Shown: in pieces, positions 15,772-25,118 of the stretch
Layout: each line of letters opens with the position of its first letter
Numbering within the stretch: position 1 is the first letter of the stretch
NCBI GenBank assembly: GCA_015521115.1
Contig: WAOT01000009.1
Location: 1 to 46,820 of the forward strand
Origin: Desulfurococcales archaeon
GTDB lineage: Archaea > Thermoproteota > Thermoprotei_A > Sulfolobales > Acidilobaceae
DNA length: 46,820 bases
Direction: 5' to 3'
The notes under the pieces: generated by a model
The model's input: only the letters and a program-made list of their open reading frames with translations
What the model was told of the DNA's origin: nothing
Database searches by the model: none
Made by a program: the position numbers and the translations under genes

Positions 15772-15782
15772 GTTTTATACCT
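15772..15782 (+). promoter_or_regulatory. TATA box for the P-loop-like gene at 15817
   Basis: GTTTTATACCT just after the stop of the membrane protein, about 40 bases before TTG 15817. GGGGGACAGGG provides the ribosome site. Confidence 0.5.
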
Positions 15783-15816
15783 TTATCGCACACCTCGAGA
15801 TCGTTGGGGGACAGGG

Positions 15817-17190
15817 TTGGAGCCGATCTTCGACAAGATCGTAGTAGTATCGGGCACCAGTGGCGTGGGCCTCTCATACGTGATGGACAAGGCGAGGACG
15901 CTCTACGGAGACCAGGCAGCCTATGCGAGCTACGAGGAATATGTTAAGGAGATTGGAAAGGCCGGGATATACACTGCAGCTAGCAACCTCCTCTGGACCC
16001 CCAGTAGTGCTTTAGACGTGTTCTCCCGCGCCTATAACGCTATGGTCGATGACCTCCTAGACCAGAAGAGGGCGGGGGCCGAGATAGCCTTCATTGAGAC
16101 CCACCTCTCCTACATCAGCGTCCACAGCCTCATACCCAACCCTATACTCCACAGGATCCTAAGCCTGGGCAGGGAGGCGACCATACTATACTATGTCGAC
16201 GACTTCTACCACTCACTCCTCCGCATGGCCCTCCGGATAAGAGAGGCCCCCAACCTGCACATCGCTGAAGGCTTCATCATAGACCCGCTGAGCTACCTCT
16301 ACTGGAGGGGGCTGGATCATAGCCTCCTCATAATGTTGAGGGCCCAGATACCCAATATTGAGACACTCCTCGTCGGGGCAAAGCACCCTGAGGAGACCCA
16401 CAGCCGCATACTGCAGTATGCGGGCCTACCGACGCATAAGGCGAGGAGGAGGTTCCTCCTGGCCTACATGTCTCACCCTATTAGTGGGGTTAGGAGTGAC
16501 TTCTTCGAGCTCTATAAGAGGGGTGAGCTGAAGAGCCTCTCAGAGCACCCCTTCGTAAAGAGGTTTGAGACCTTTAAGAGGAAGCTCAGGAGGAGGTGCT
16601 CCAACCTGATCCTCTTCGAGCCGACAACAGTAGATGAGATAGTGACGCCCGAGAACGAGACCACGACGTCCTACAGGGTCACTAAGGACAACAGGTGGCC
16701 CCACGGGAGGGAGCACGAGTATGAAGACCTCTACCCGGTGGACATATTCGATAACGAGAGGTTCGGCCCCCTATACGGGGCGAGCTTCGCCACGGCGAGC
16801 ATGCTCAGAGCAAAGACGACCAGCATACTCGACTACGGCGACGAGGTGAGGGCATACTACATCAGCAGGCTACTCGCGATCGTGAAGGATCAGATAGAGG
16901 TTAGGGACTACGAGTACGTAGCCCAGTCCAGCGCCGTCTTCGCCTACGAGCCCATATATAAGAGTATAGTCACGGGTGAGGCGAACCCGAGCAGGGGTGT
17001 AAGGAAGGAGATCAACAGGGCTGAGAGCCAGGCGAAGGCCATATACGTGACTAGCAGCGAGGAGACGATCCACAAGGTGGCGGATCAGACTGCAGGCCTG
17101 TTCGGGGAGAGGGTCACCCCGATAAAGCTCAGCGACCCCTCAGACCCGGAGGAGCTTATCCAGATCCTGAGGGAGGGGAGGCTCTGCTAA
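15817..17190 (+). CDS. P-loop NTPase-like protein lacking the Walker A lysine
   Basis: A 457-residue soluble protein. It starts with a beta strand and a Walker-A-like loop, IVVVSGTSGVGLSYV, where the usual GK(S/T) is GLS, so nucleotide binding in the standard way is doubtful. A second block, AEIAFIETHLSYI, resembles the 'h-E-H' strand of adenylate-kinase-like NTPases. The C-terminal half (VDIFDNERFGPLYGASFATASML, ...SSEETIHKVADQTAGLF) matches nothing I know. TTG start. It is followed by its own promoter region and alaS. Function unknown. Confidence 0.62.
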   Translation: MEPIFDKIVVVSGTSGVGLSYVMDKARTLYGDQAAYASYEEYVKEIGKAGIYTAASNLLWTPSSALDVFSRAYNAMVDDLLDQKRAGAEIAFIETHLSYISVHSLIPNPILHRILSLGREATILYYVDDFYHSLLRMALRIREAPNLHIAEGFIIDPLSYLYWRGLDHSLLIMLRAQIPNIETLLVGAKHPEETHSRILQYAGLPTHKARRRFLLAYMSHPISGVRSDFFELYKRGELKSLSEHPFVKRFETFKRKLRRRCSNLILFEPTTVDEIVTPENETTTSYRVTKDNRWPHGREHEYEDLYPVDIFDNERFGPLYGASFATASMLRAKTTSILDYGDEVRAYYISRLLAIVKDQIEVRDYEYVAQSSAVFAYEPIYKSIVTGEANPSRGVRKEINRAESQAKAIYVTSSEETIHKVADQTAGLFGERVTPIKLSDPSDPEELIQILREGRLC

Positions 17191-17199
17191 TATCAACAC

Positions 17200-17208
17200 A
17201 ATATATTC
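17200..17208 (+). promoter_or_regulatory. TATA box of alaS
   Basis: AATATATTC about 75 bases upstream of ATG 17281; the leader ends in a good GGAGGGGTG ribosome site. Confidence 0.45.
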
Positions 17209-17280
17209 TCTCACACTCCTCCCTTCCCCTCAAGGGCGTAGAGGAGGGCACGCCGGCGTACTTGGAGGGGTGCAATAGTC

Positions 17281-19998
17281 ATGCAGCAAGCCGACCCTAG
17301 AGAGTACGACCTTAAAGTGTTCAAGGAGATAGGTTTCAGTAGGAGGCGGGGTAAGAGGTGCAAGGTCTACTTCTGGAGCCTAGACGACAGGTTCGAGGAG
17401 CCGCCGGACACGCCGTGCATCGAGTACCGCTTCGACGAGATCCCAAGCCGCCCGCCCATGACTGTTAGGGAGGCCAGAGAGCTCTTCATACGGTTCTTCG
17501 AGAGGAACGGTCACACGCCTGTGAAGCCCAGGCCCGTGGTGGCGAGGTGGAGGGATGACCTATACCTCACTATAGCGAGCATCGTCGTATTCCAGCCGCA
17601 CGTGACCAGCGGCCTAGTACCTCCACCGGCGAACCCCCTCGTGATCTCGCAGCCCAGTATAAGGCTGGAGGACATAGACAATGTCGGGCTGACTATAGGG
17701 AGGCACCTGACAAGCTTCGAAATGGCGGCACACCACGCCTTCAACTACCCCGACAGGGAGGTGTACTGGAAGGAGGAGACAGTCCGCCTCGCATACGAGT
17801 TCTTCACCAAGGAGATGAAGATCCCCCCGGAGGAGATCGTGTTCGTGGAGTCATGGTGGGAGGGGGGAGGTAACGCGGGCCCCAGCTTCGAGGTCGTGGT
17901 TGGCGGTCTCGAGCTGGCTACACTAGTCTTCATGAAGTATAAGGTAGTGAACGGGGGCTACGAGGAGATCCCCCTCAGAATAGTCGATACAGGCTACGGA
18001 GTGGAGAGGCTAGCCTGGTTCACAGCTAAGACGAGGACAGCGTTTCACACCATCTACGGGGAGCTCCTACCAAAGTATAGGGACATGATAGGGGTAGAGG
18101 AGCCCCCCGACGACCTACTATACGCCGCCTTCAAGAGCGCAGGCAGGCTAGACCCGGAGGATCCGGAGAGCGTTGAGAGCTACTTCAACCTGGTCTCGAG
18201 GAGGAGCGGTCTCCCCATGGAGCAGGTGAAGGGTGTCCTGCTCCGCGAGGCCCGCCTGTACAGCGTGCTAGACCATGCCAGAACCCTCGCCCTCATGCTG
18301 GGAGATGGCATAGTCCCGAGCAATAGCGGTGAGGGGTACCTGGCGAGGCTCGTGGCTAGGAGGATGCTCAAACAGCTCACCCTCCTGGGCGCGGCCGATG
18401 TTAGGATAGCCGACCTGGTAGACCTCCAGGTCGGCTACTGGGGAAGGGACTTCCCACAGCTCGTGGAGAATAGGGACTACATCATAGACGCTGCAGACCT
18501 CGAGCAGGAGAGGTTTAAGGAGGTGATCAGGAGGGGCTCACGGATCGTGAGGAAGCTGATAAAGAGGAAGAAGGGGGTAAGCCTTGAAGACCTTATAACA
18601 CTATACGACAGCCACGGCATACCGCCCGAGATCATAGCTGAGGAGGCCTCAAAGCTGGGGGTAAAGATAGAGGTGCCCCACAACTTCTACAGCATAGTGG
18701 CCTCCCGCCACTCCGCCCCGAAGAAGATAGCGAGGAAGACAGAGAAGGCGGCCCTACCAGGCGAGATAATAGAGTGGGCGTCCCAGTACCGGCCGACGAG
18801 GCCCCTATACTATGAGAACCAGTACACCCGCTCATTCACCGCCAAGATCCTAGGGGTGAAGGGGGAATACCTAGTCCTTGACAGGACAGCCTTCTACCCG
18901 ACAGGGGGCGGACAGCTCCACGACACCGGCAGGATATGCGTGGCGGGAGAGTGCTATAGGGTGGTAAGAGTCGAGAAGGCCGGTGAGGTTATAGTACACG
19001 TCCTAGAGAAGCCCGCCCCCCTAATAGCCGGGGCGGAGGTGTGGGGGGAGATCGACTGGGAGCGCCGCTACAGGATGATGAGGCACCACACAGTAACCCA
19101 CGTACTCCTAGGAGCACTACGAAGAGTGCTGGGGAGCCATGTATGGCAGGCTGGGGCTGAGAAGACGCCTGAGAAGGGGAGGTTCGACTTCACCCACCAC
19201 CGCCCCCTCACCAAGGAGCAGCTTAGGAGGGTGGAGGAGCTCGTCAACAGGGTAGTAGACGAGAAGCGCCCCGTCATAGCTAGATTCATACCAAAGAACC
19301 TGGCCGAGGAGAAGTACGGCTTCACAATATACCAGGGAGGGGTGCCAATGAAACCCATAATCAGGCTAGTGGAGGTGAAGGACTGGGACATCGAGGGCTG
19401 CGGTGGGACACACCTTTCTAACACGGGCGAGATCGGGGGGTTCAAGATCATAAACACTGAGAAGATCCAGGACGGAGTGATAAGGGTCGAGTACGTCGCG
19501 GGGACGAGAGTCCCCGAAGTCCTACAGGAGAGGGAGGAGCTAGTTGAGAGCGTGGCCAAGACCCTGGGAGTGCAGCCGGGCCAGCTACTGGCGGGGGCGA
19601 AGAAGGTCGTTGAGACGCTGAAGGAGGCCCAGGAGAGGCTTAAGGCCTACAGGGAGATATGGGTGAGGGGCGTCGAGCAGCAGATAGCGTCCTCACAGTC
19701 AAAGTTCACAGCCATACAGGCGGTAGAGCCCGATAGGAGGGAGATACAGGAGCTGCTGAGGAAGCTCACCACCAAATACCCAGACAAGACCATAGCAGTA
19801 TACTACGAAACCGGCGGCCACTACCAGGTCGAGATCGCATCAGGCCCACAGGTAGGGGCTAACCTTGGGGGGATAGTGAGGGAGACCGCATCCAAGCTCG
19901 GGGTCAAGGGCGGAGGCAGCAGGACGTATGCAAGCATTAGGGTGCCCAGGGAGAAGCTCGGGGAGCTGCTGGAGGAGCTAGCCAACCGCCTGGGGTGA
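17281..19998 (+). CDS. alaS: Alanyl-tRNA synthetase (archaeal type)
   Basis: Charges tRNA-Ala. The class II catalytic core includes MTVREARELFIRFFERNGHT and the motif-3 neighbourhood GYGVERLAW. The archaeal N-terminal extension (residues 1-60) is present. The editing domain has H-X3-H in RHHTVTHVLL (about 602-607) and C707-GGTH711, the Zn ligands that clear Ser/Gly-tRNA. A C-Ala-like oligomerisation/tRNA domain with GGGGSR-type ending (VKGGGSRTYASI) closes the protein at 905 residues, the normal length. ATG start. The stop is followed eight bases later by the HAD phosphatase start. Confidence 0.97.
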   Translation: MQQADPREYDLKVFKEIGFSRRRGKRCKVYFWSLDDRFEEPPDTPCIEYRFDEIPSRPPMTVREARELFIRFFERNGHTPVKPRPVVARWRDDLYLTIASIVVFQPHVTSGLVPPPANPLVISQPSIRLEDIDNVGLTIGRHLTSFEMAAHHAFNYPDREVYWKEETVRLAYEFFTKEMKIPPEEIVFVESWWEGGGNAGPSFEVVVGGLELATLVFMKYKVVNGGYEEIPLRIVDTGYGVERLAWFTAKTRTAFHTIYGELLPKYRDMIGVEEPPDDLLYAAFKSAGRLDPEDPESVESYFNLVSRRSGLPMEQVKGVLLREARLYSVLDHARTLALMLGDGIVPSNSGEGYLARLVARRMLKQLTLLGAADVRIADLVDLQVGYWGRDFPQLVENRDYIIDAADLEQERFKEVIRRGSRIVRKLIKRKKGVSLEDLITLYDSHGIPPEIIAEEASKLGVKIEVPHNFYSIVASRHSAPKKIARKTEKAALPGEIIEWASQYRPTRPLYYENQYTRSFTAKILGVKGEYLVLDRTAFYPTGGGQLHDTGRICVAGECYRVVRVEKAGEVIVHVLEKPAPLIAGAEVWGEIDWERRYRMMRHHTVTHVLLGALRRVLGSHVWQAGAEKTPEKGRFDFTHHRPLTKEQLRRVEELVNRVVDEKRPVIARFIPKNLAEEKYGFTIYQGGVPMKPIIRLVEVKDWDIEGCGGTHLSNTGEIGGFKIINTEKIQDGVIRVEYVAGTRVPEVLQEREELVESVAKTLGVQPGQLLAGAKKVVETLKEAQERLKAYREIWVRGVEQQIASSQSKFTAIQAVEPDRREIQELLRKLTTKYPDKTIAVYYETGGHYQVEIASGPQVGANLGGIVRETASKLGVKGGGSRTYASIRVPREKLGELLEELANRLG

Positions 19999-20005
19999 AG
20001 CGTGG

Positions 20006-20797
20006 GTGCCATGCTATAACAGGCTAATAGTAGACCTGGACGGCGTGCTGTGGAGGGGCTCCAAGCTAATAGAGGGGAACGTTAAGGCCCTCTCCCACCT
20101 CGCTAGGGAGGGGGCCAGGATAGTGTTCCTGACAAACAACTCCACAAAGTCTAGGAGATCCTATGCAATGAGGATAACAGAGATCCTCGGGGTCAGGGTA
20201 GGCGAGGATCAGGTGGTGAACAGCGGGTACTCCGCCGCCACATGGCTCAAGAGAAACCACGGCTGCCTTAAAGTACTACCCGTAGGTGGTGTAGGCCTGG
20301 TCGAAGAGCTAGTCAAAGCATGCCACCTCCCACTAGAGCCCGAGGAGTGGTATAGGGCGGAGGCGGTCGTCGTAGGCCTCGACAGGAGTGTGACCTACAG
20401 TAAGCTAGCAATGGCCCACCGGGCCATCACCAGGGGGGCCCTATTCGTCGCGACTAACACCGACAAGAGCTACCCGGTGGAGGACGCAACAGAACCCGGG
20501 GCGGGGGCCCTGGTAGAGTTCCTGAAGGCCAGCACAGGCGTGGAGCCCGTGGTCGACACGGGGAAGCCGGGAGAGTGGATCCTAAGACTAGCGCTCGAGA
20601 GGCTGGGAGATGGTGAGCCGCTGGTAGTAGGGGACAGGCCCGACACTGACATCAGGATGGCGTTAAAGGCGGGGCTCCCAGCACTACTAGTGCTCACAGG
20701 CGTCACCCGGGAGCCCCCCAAAGACCTCCCACCGGGGGTGGGGGTGGTGAGAGACCTGGGTGAGGCTAGGGTCACTGGTTCTTCAATATGCGTCTGA
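20006..20797 (+). CDS. HAD-IIA phosphatase (NagD / phosphoglycolate-phosphatase-like)
   Basis: A 263-residue phosphatase of the NagD-type HAD subclass. Motif I is VDLDGVLWRG (both Asp present), motif II FLTNNSTKS, motif III Lys in DTGKPGEWIL and motif IV VVGDRPDTDI. The cap lies between motifs II and III, as in 4-nitrophenylphosphatase/phosphoglycolate phosphatase relatives. The physiological substrate is not determined by sequence. GTG start at 20006, only seven bases after the alaS stop with GGGGTG overlapping it, so it is probably co-transcribed. Confidence 0.9.
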   Translation: MPCYNRLIVDLDGVLWRGSKLIEGNVKALSHLAREGARIVFLTNNSTKSRRSYAMRITEILGVRVGEDQVVNSGYSAATWLKRNHGCLKVLPVGGVGLVEELVKACHLPLEPEEWYRAEAVVVGLDRSVTYSKLAMAHRAITRGALFVATNTDKSYPVEDATEPGAGALVEFLKASTGVEPVVDTGKPGEWILRLALERLGDGEPLVVGDRPDTDIRMALKAGLPALLVLTGVTREPPKDLPPGVGVVRDLGEARVTGSSICV

Positions 20798-20808
20798 GTC
20801 CATTGGCT

Positions 20809-21534
20809 CTAGTAGTCTAGAACCTCAACCCTACCCTCCTCTCCTACGACGAGGATCCTCGAACCGGTTCTCACTAGGACGAGTTTATCCGGGTACCTCC
20901 TCCTGACATACTCTACAGCGTCATCACCGCTACAATGTGCGGGGGCTATGTAATCGGCCAGCCCGGCGAGCTTGTCGAGCTGCCACCTACTGGGCCCGTG
21001 GAAGCCCCCTATGACTAGGAGCGGTCGGAGGCCCGTGTACTCCATGGCGAGGGCTGCAAGCCTCTCAACCCCGGGGTGGCTGCAGCCCACCGCCACGACA
21101 GACCTCCCGCCTCCAACGTCAACCACGAGGGCGTGCTCATAGAGGCCGATACTGGCCCGGAGGGGTGGAGTGAGCGTGTACCTCTTATTAAGCCTCACCC
21201 CGGAGGGGTTGAAGACGAGCTTAACATCCAATCCCTTAGCCCAGAGGTGGAGGCCCGGGGGGACGTAGACCCTGACACCAGGCCTAACACTAGCGACATA
21301 CTCCATGCCCCCGTAATGGTCAGAGTGCTCGTGGCTTATGGCGGCCAGAGATATTGCCCCCAGGTCTACGCCCAGCCTCCTGGAGTTCTCCCCGATAACC
21401 CTGGGGCTAGTGTCGGCGTCGAACAGGATCGGGCTGATATCGGGCGGCTCTACGAGGAGGCTCCAGCCCCACTCGTTCAGGAGCCCCTCCCTACCCCTGT
21501 TATCGTCTAGGACGGTAAGTAGTGTGCGCGGCAC
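20809..21534 (-). CDS. Metallo-beta-lactamase-fold hydrolase (dihydropterin phosphate synthase-like)
   Basis: A 241-residue MBL-fold protein. The metal motif AISHEHSDHYGG gives H-X-H-X-D-H; further ligands are His in VGCSHPGVERL and in IAPAHCSGDD. The EWGWSLLVE opening, the GCSHPG and the IGGFHG blocks resemble the archaeal family annotated as 7,8-dihydropterin-6-methyl-4-(ribofuranosyl)-aminobenzene-5'-phosphate synthase, involved in methanopterin-like or tungstopterin-adjacent metabolism; function in this organism is open. GTG start; a TATA-like TTTATAATGG sits unusually close (21546-21555), so the start may be a little further in. Confidence 0.82.
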   Translation of the reverse strand: MPRTLLTVLDDNRGREGLLNEWGWSLLVEPPDISPILFDADTSPRVIGENSRRLGVDLGAISLAAISHEHSDHYGGMEYVASVRPGVRVYVPPGLHLWAKGLDVKLVFNPSGVRLNKRYTLTPPLRASIGLYEHALVVDVGGGRSVVAVGCSHPGVERLAALAMEYTGLRPLLVIGGFHGPSRWQLDKLAGLADYIAPAHCSGDDAVEYVRRRYPDKLVLVRTGSRILVVGEEGRVEVLDY

Positions 21535-21596
21535 AGTACAACACCATTATAAACGCGTTCTACGGCTAAGAAAAATGTCTCACCCGGAGATGCGTG

Positions 21597-22523
21597 CTAG
21601 CGGGGCACCTCGTAGGCGTGGAGGAACCCCTTATCAACTACTACCGCGGCCCCCTCCATGCCATGGTATAGGCTGGAGAAGACCGTGACCACGCTCCCCC
21701 TAAGCCTCTCAACCCTTAGAGGGGTTTTGTACCTCAGCGGGTTTATCTGGCCCCCCGACCCAGTGTATATGAGGGCGCCGTTCACCTTCTCATGCGCCCT
21801 AATTATGAGGCCCAGATCATTCTCCCTTAGGAAGCTCCTCCACGCCTCAATACCGTAATAGAATGTCCCGGGCCCCCTAATGTTCGGGGAGAACCACTCA
21901 AGCCCCGGGTCAGGGTCGTTCCAGAGGAGCTGCATGGCAACGCTATCCGATGGGACTGCAGCCTCCTTCCTACCCTTAACCCCCCTGAGCCTCTGGCCGA
22001 GCTCCTCCAGGGTGAATGGGGGCTCGGGCTTGTTAAGACACCTCCTACACGGTATCCCCCCATGGACTAGGAAAATGTCCTGGGCGACCGCAGCGTAGGG
22101 CATCTCAGTATATAGGGTCGAGACCAGGGACAGTATATCCCTGTACTCCTCCCCGCCAAGCTTCAACGCCAGCTCATCGAGGAAGCCATACCACCTGTTC
22201 ATGAGGACGGACTCATGGTTACCCCTAATAATGTAGAGGTCATCCCTCTCCAAGAAGAACTTGAGGGCGGCCACAAGGTTCTCCAGACTCCTAGGCCCCC
22301 TATCCACAAGGTCGCCAAGGATAAACAGGCAGTCCACCCTCCCACCGAACTCTCCAACAAACCAGCGGGTAACATGGTCATAGCCGTGAGTATCACCTAG
22401 GACAGCAATACTACCACACCTAGGATACAGTATAGGCGGCTGAGCCCTGAACTTCTCAATAGCACCCACAAGCAGATCCTCCAACTCCCCTTTCAAGTCT
22501 TCCTCCCTACACGAACAACCCAC
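21597..22523 (-). CDS. PPP-family serine/threonine protein phosphatase
   Basis: A 308-residue two-metal phosphatase related to PP1/PP2A. All PPP signatures are present: LGDTHGYDH (GDxHG), LGDLVDRGPR (GDxVDRG), IRGNHES (GNHE), LVHGGIP and IIRAHEKVNG. The N-terminal 35 residues carry two Cys. GTG start at 22523; a TATA box (GATTTTATAG on minus, 22547-22556) lies about 28 bases upstream, so the mRNA should be nearly leaderless. Confidence 0.93.
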   Translation of the reverse strand: MGCSCREEDLKGELEDLLVGAIEKFRAQPPILYPRCGSIAVLGDTHGYDHVTRWFVGEFGGRVDCLFILGDLVDRGPRSLENLVAALKFFLERDDLYIIRGNHESVLMNRWYGFLDELALKLGGEEYRDILSLVSTLYTEMPYAAVAQDIFLVHGGIPCRRCLNKPEPPFTLEELGQRLRGVKGRKEAAVPSDSVAMQLLWNDPDPGLEWFSPNIRGPGTFYYGIEAWRSFLRENDLGLIIRAHEKVNGALIYTGSGGQINPLRYKTPLRVERLRGSVVTVFSSLYHGMEGAAVVVDKGFLHAYEVPR

Positions 22524-22546
22524 CTAAAGGAGAGTACCCCCCGAGT

Positions 22547-22556
22547 CTATAAAATC
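22547..22556 (-). promoter_or_regulatory. TATA box of the PPP phosphatase gene
   Basis: On minus GATTTTATAG, about 28 bases from GTG 22523, predicting a leaderless transcript. Confidence 0.55.
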
Positions 22557-22943
22557 ATAGACCACATATAACACCCAGCCCAAGCCCGGCCCGTCCCACA
22601 CCGCAAAGCTTATATATTTCCTTTCTCAAGAGGGAAAACTAAATCGTACAAACAATAGGAGAAACGCCCCACCCCCAGGCGGCGACCGGGCGGGAAGGCA
22701 GATCCGCGGTGCCCCCTCCCCGAGAGACCATCGAGGAAACATTTGAGACCGTCATTGACGGGATCGGCTTTTCCCAGATTTCCTGGGAGTATGTATTTCT
22801 CGTTGTGGTAAAATATTTTAACGCTGCATGTGACCCCCTCCATGCGGCATGGTTTGACCCGGGGCGCACGGGATCTACCCATAGAGGCTGAATAGAAAGA
22901 AGTCCCGGGTAGAAGGGCACGAGACAATCAAAAAACCCATGCA
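22557..22943 (+). promoter_or_regulatory. CRISPR leader region
   Basis: About 390 bases of non-coding DNA directly left of the first repeat. It holds a TATA-like CTTATATATTTCC (about 22611-22623), a perfect 12-base palindrome TAAAATATTTTA (22809-22820) that can act as a promoter TATA, short A-tracts and a run AAAAAACCC just before the array. Short open frames here use no convincing ribosome site. The left side is assigned as leader because the right-most repeat is degenerate and because the repeats end in a 5'-handle-like ATTGCAAG on this strand. Confidence 0.65.
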
Positions 22944-25118
22944 GAATCTACTGCATAGAATTGCAAGTTAGTGATCCTCAGAGTCCTCTAAAAAAAATAA
23001 AAATCATGAATCTACTGCATAGAATTGCAAGATATTCCGTGGTGTAGCATTAGACGGTGAAGAATACCATGAATCTACTGCATAGAATTGCAAGATCAAC
23101 ACTCAACACATCCAACTCTCACCTTACTCTTACCCTCGAATCTACTGCATAGAATTGCAAGGTCAGGAAGTATGTGTATCTCACCGCATCAGCCAGCTCT
23201 GGAGAGAATCTACTGCATAGAATTGCAAGCACATCCACACTCTTCAGACACGCCCGCGATTCTCCCATTATCTTTATGAATCTACTGCATAGAATTGCAA
23301 GTACCTCCCGGTACCGGTAGCTCATGAACTGTTCTGGGGAATCTACTGCATAGAATTGCAAGTTTTTGGCCGTTTACCCTAGCCCAACGGGCCCAAAAAC
23401 CCAGAAAAAGAATCTACTGCATAGAATTGCAAGTCCGAGCACACGCCTGCTCACTCCTTCACACCTCACATGGAATCTACTGCATAGAATTGCAAGCTTT
23501 TCCTACCATCTTGGCTATATACTCACGATTCTCATTGAATCTACTGCATAGAATTGCAAGAACCTCACAACACCACGCCTAAAATCAACATGAAAAGAGC
23601 GAGGAATCTACTGCATAGAATTGCAAGCTTCCAGGCGAACACTAGGAACGCTACTAATACTATGCTAGCCAGGAATCTACTGCATAGAATTGCAAGTTAT
23701 GCTGCTAGTAGCAATAGCGATCCTAGCCGTGCATAGAATCTACTGCATAGAATTGCAAGAGTGGCCACACCTCAGGAGATCCTAAATTGGGTCTAGCTCT
23801 GAATCTACTGCATAGAATTGCAAGATCCCCTCCCCTACTCCCTCGCCTCCCTCAAGTCATTCTTCGAATCTACTGCATAGAATTGCAAGCCACGCCCGTG
23901 CGGTGGAGGCAAGGTTCTGCTCGAGCTACGCCGAATCTACTGCATAGAATTGCAAGATAAGGTTCCAAACCCCACGTGCATTCTTATCCTCCACACGGAA
24001 TCTACTGCATAGAATTGCAAGCTATATTATTGCTGAGTGGTTCAAGAGCAGGGGTATGAGAGAATCTACTGCATAGAATTGCAAGCACTGTGAAGCCATT
24101 GGGTGCTATGAACCGCATGCGAATCTACTGCATAGAATTGCAAGCAATGGATTAGGTGAAGTACTAGTAGACAATCAGGGAATCTACTGCATAGAATTGC
24201 AAGCTCCGCTCCAAGCCAGAAGCACTATACTTTCCAGGCCTAGAATCTACTGCATAGAATTGCAAGTAATAACACCTTCCTCTTTAAATTGTTTGATAAT
24301 GTTAGAGAATCTATTGCATAGAATTGCAAGTTGGGAGGGGGAGCCTCTCACCTTTAGGTAACCCCTTTCTAGAATCTATTGCATAGAATTGCAAGAAGTC
24401 CACAGGCCCCTCCCTGTAGAGAAGGAGAAACCCAAGGAATCTATTGCATAGAATTGCAAGGATTCAGAAGAAGAAGGTTTATTAGCCTCTACCCCGCTTG
24501 AATCTATTGCATAGAATTGCAAGGTGCTCGCGGGCCCGCACAAGGCGGGCCACTGTGTGCTCAAGGAATCTATTGCATAGAATTGCAAGTCGCTAGTGCC
24601 ATCACCTCGCGTGGGTTACTGGGTAGCTGTTCATACTGAATCTATTGCATAGAATTGCAAGCTAGGGGCACCGCTATCGGCTCTGCGTCCATGTAGTCGA
24701 GACCGAATCTATTGCATAGAATTGCAAGAGACAACACTCGCGTGAGTCCAATCCACACCTACCACATGAATCTATTGCATAGAATTGCAAGAGCACAAAA
24801 GCTATCCCGCTCTCCAGTCTCTCCCTAAGCTTGAATCTATTGCATAGAATTGCAAGGTACTTGACCTCAACCACGAGGCGGGGGACGTGTCGTGGGGCGA
24901 ATCTATTGCATAGAATTGCAAGGCAACTCGTCTATAGCATTTACCGCATGGAGTAAAAATAGTGAATCTATTGCATAGAATTGCAAGCTAGCATGCGTGG
25001 CGGGATAACCTCTAGAACCCTCCTCTTGAGAATCTATTGCATAGAATTGCAAGGGGCGACGAGCCTCTGCGGCCTCCAGCCGAGAAGGCCCAGGGAATCT
25101 AACACATAGAATTGCAAG
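22944..25118 (+). CRISPR. CRISPR array: 34 repeats of 24 nt, 33 spacers of 35-48 nt
   Basis: Repeats begin GAATCTA and end AGAATTGCAAG. Repeats 1-21 (22944-24266) have CTACTGC in the middle; repeats 22-33 (24307-25053) have CTATTGC; the last (25095-25118) has CTAACAC. Spacers are all different and mostly 39-43 nt. Transcription is inferred left to right: the decayed repeat is at the right end, and the repeat 3' end (ATTGCAAG) matches the position of the 8-nt 5' handle (usually AUUGAAAG) of crenarchaeal crRNAs. The T-variant can form a TCTAT/ATAGA hairpin; the C-variant loses the last pair. No cas gene lies anywhere in this window. Confidence 0.99.

Noticed and set aside
5334-22523. Search for cas, transposase or integrase genes to explain accessory content
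   Set aside because: None seen; no insertion-sequence ends or target-site duplications were recognised anywhere in the window.
22610-22927. Two overlapping minus-strand frames in the CRISPR leader
   Set aside because: No ribosome site, implausible composition, and the region is better explained as leader.
23119-24874. Open frames across the CRISPR array encoding repeated LQFYAIDS or LLHRIAS peptides
   Set aside because: They are translations of the 24-nt repeats, not genes.
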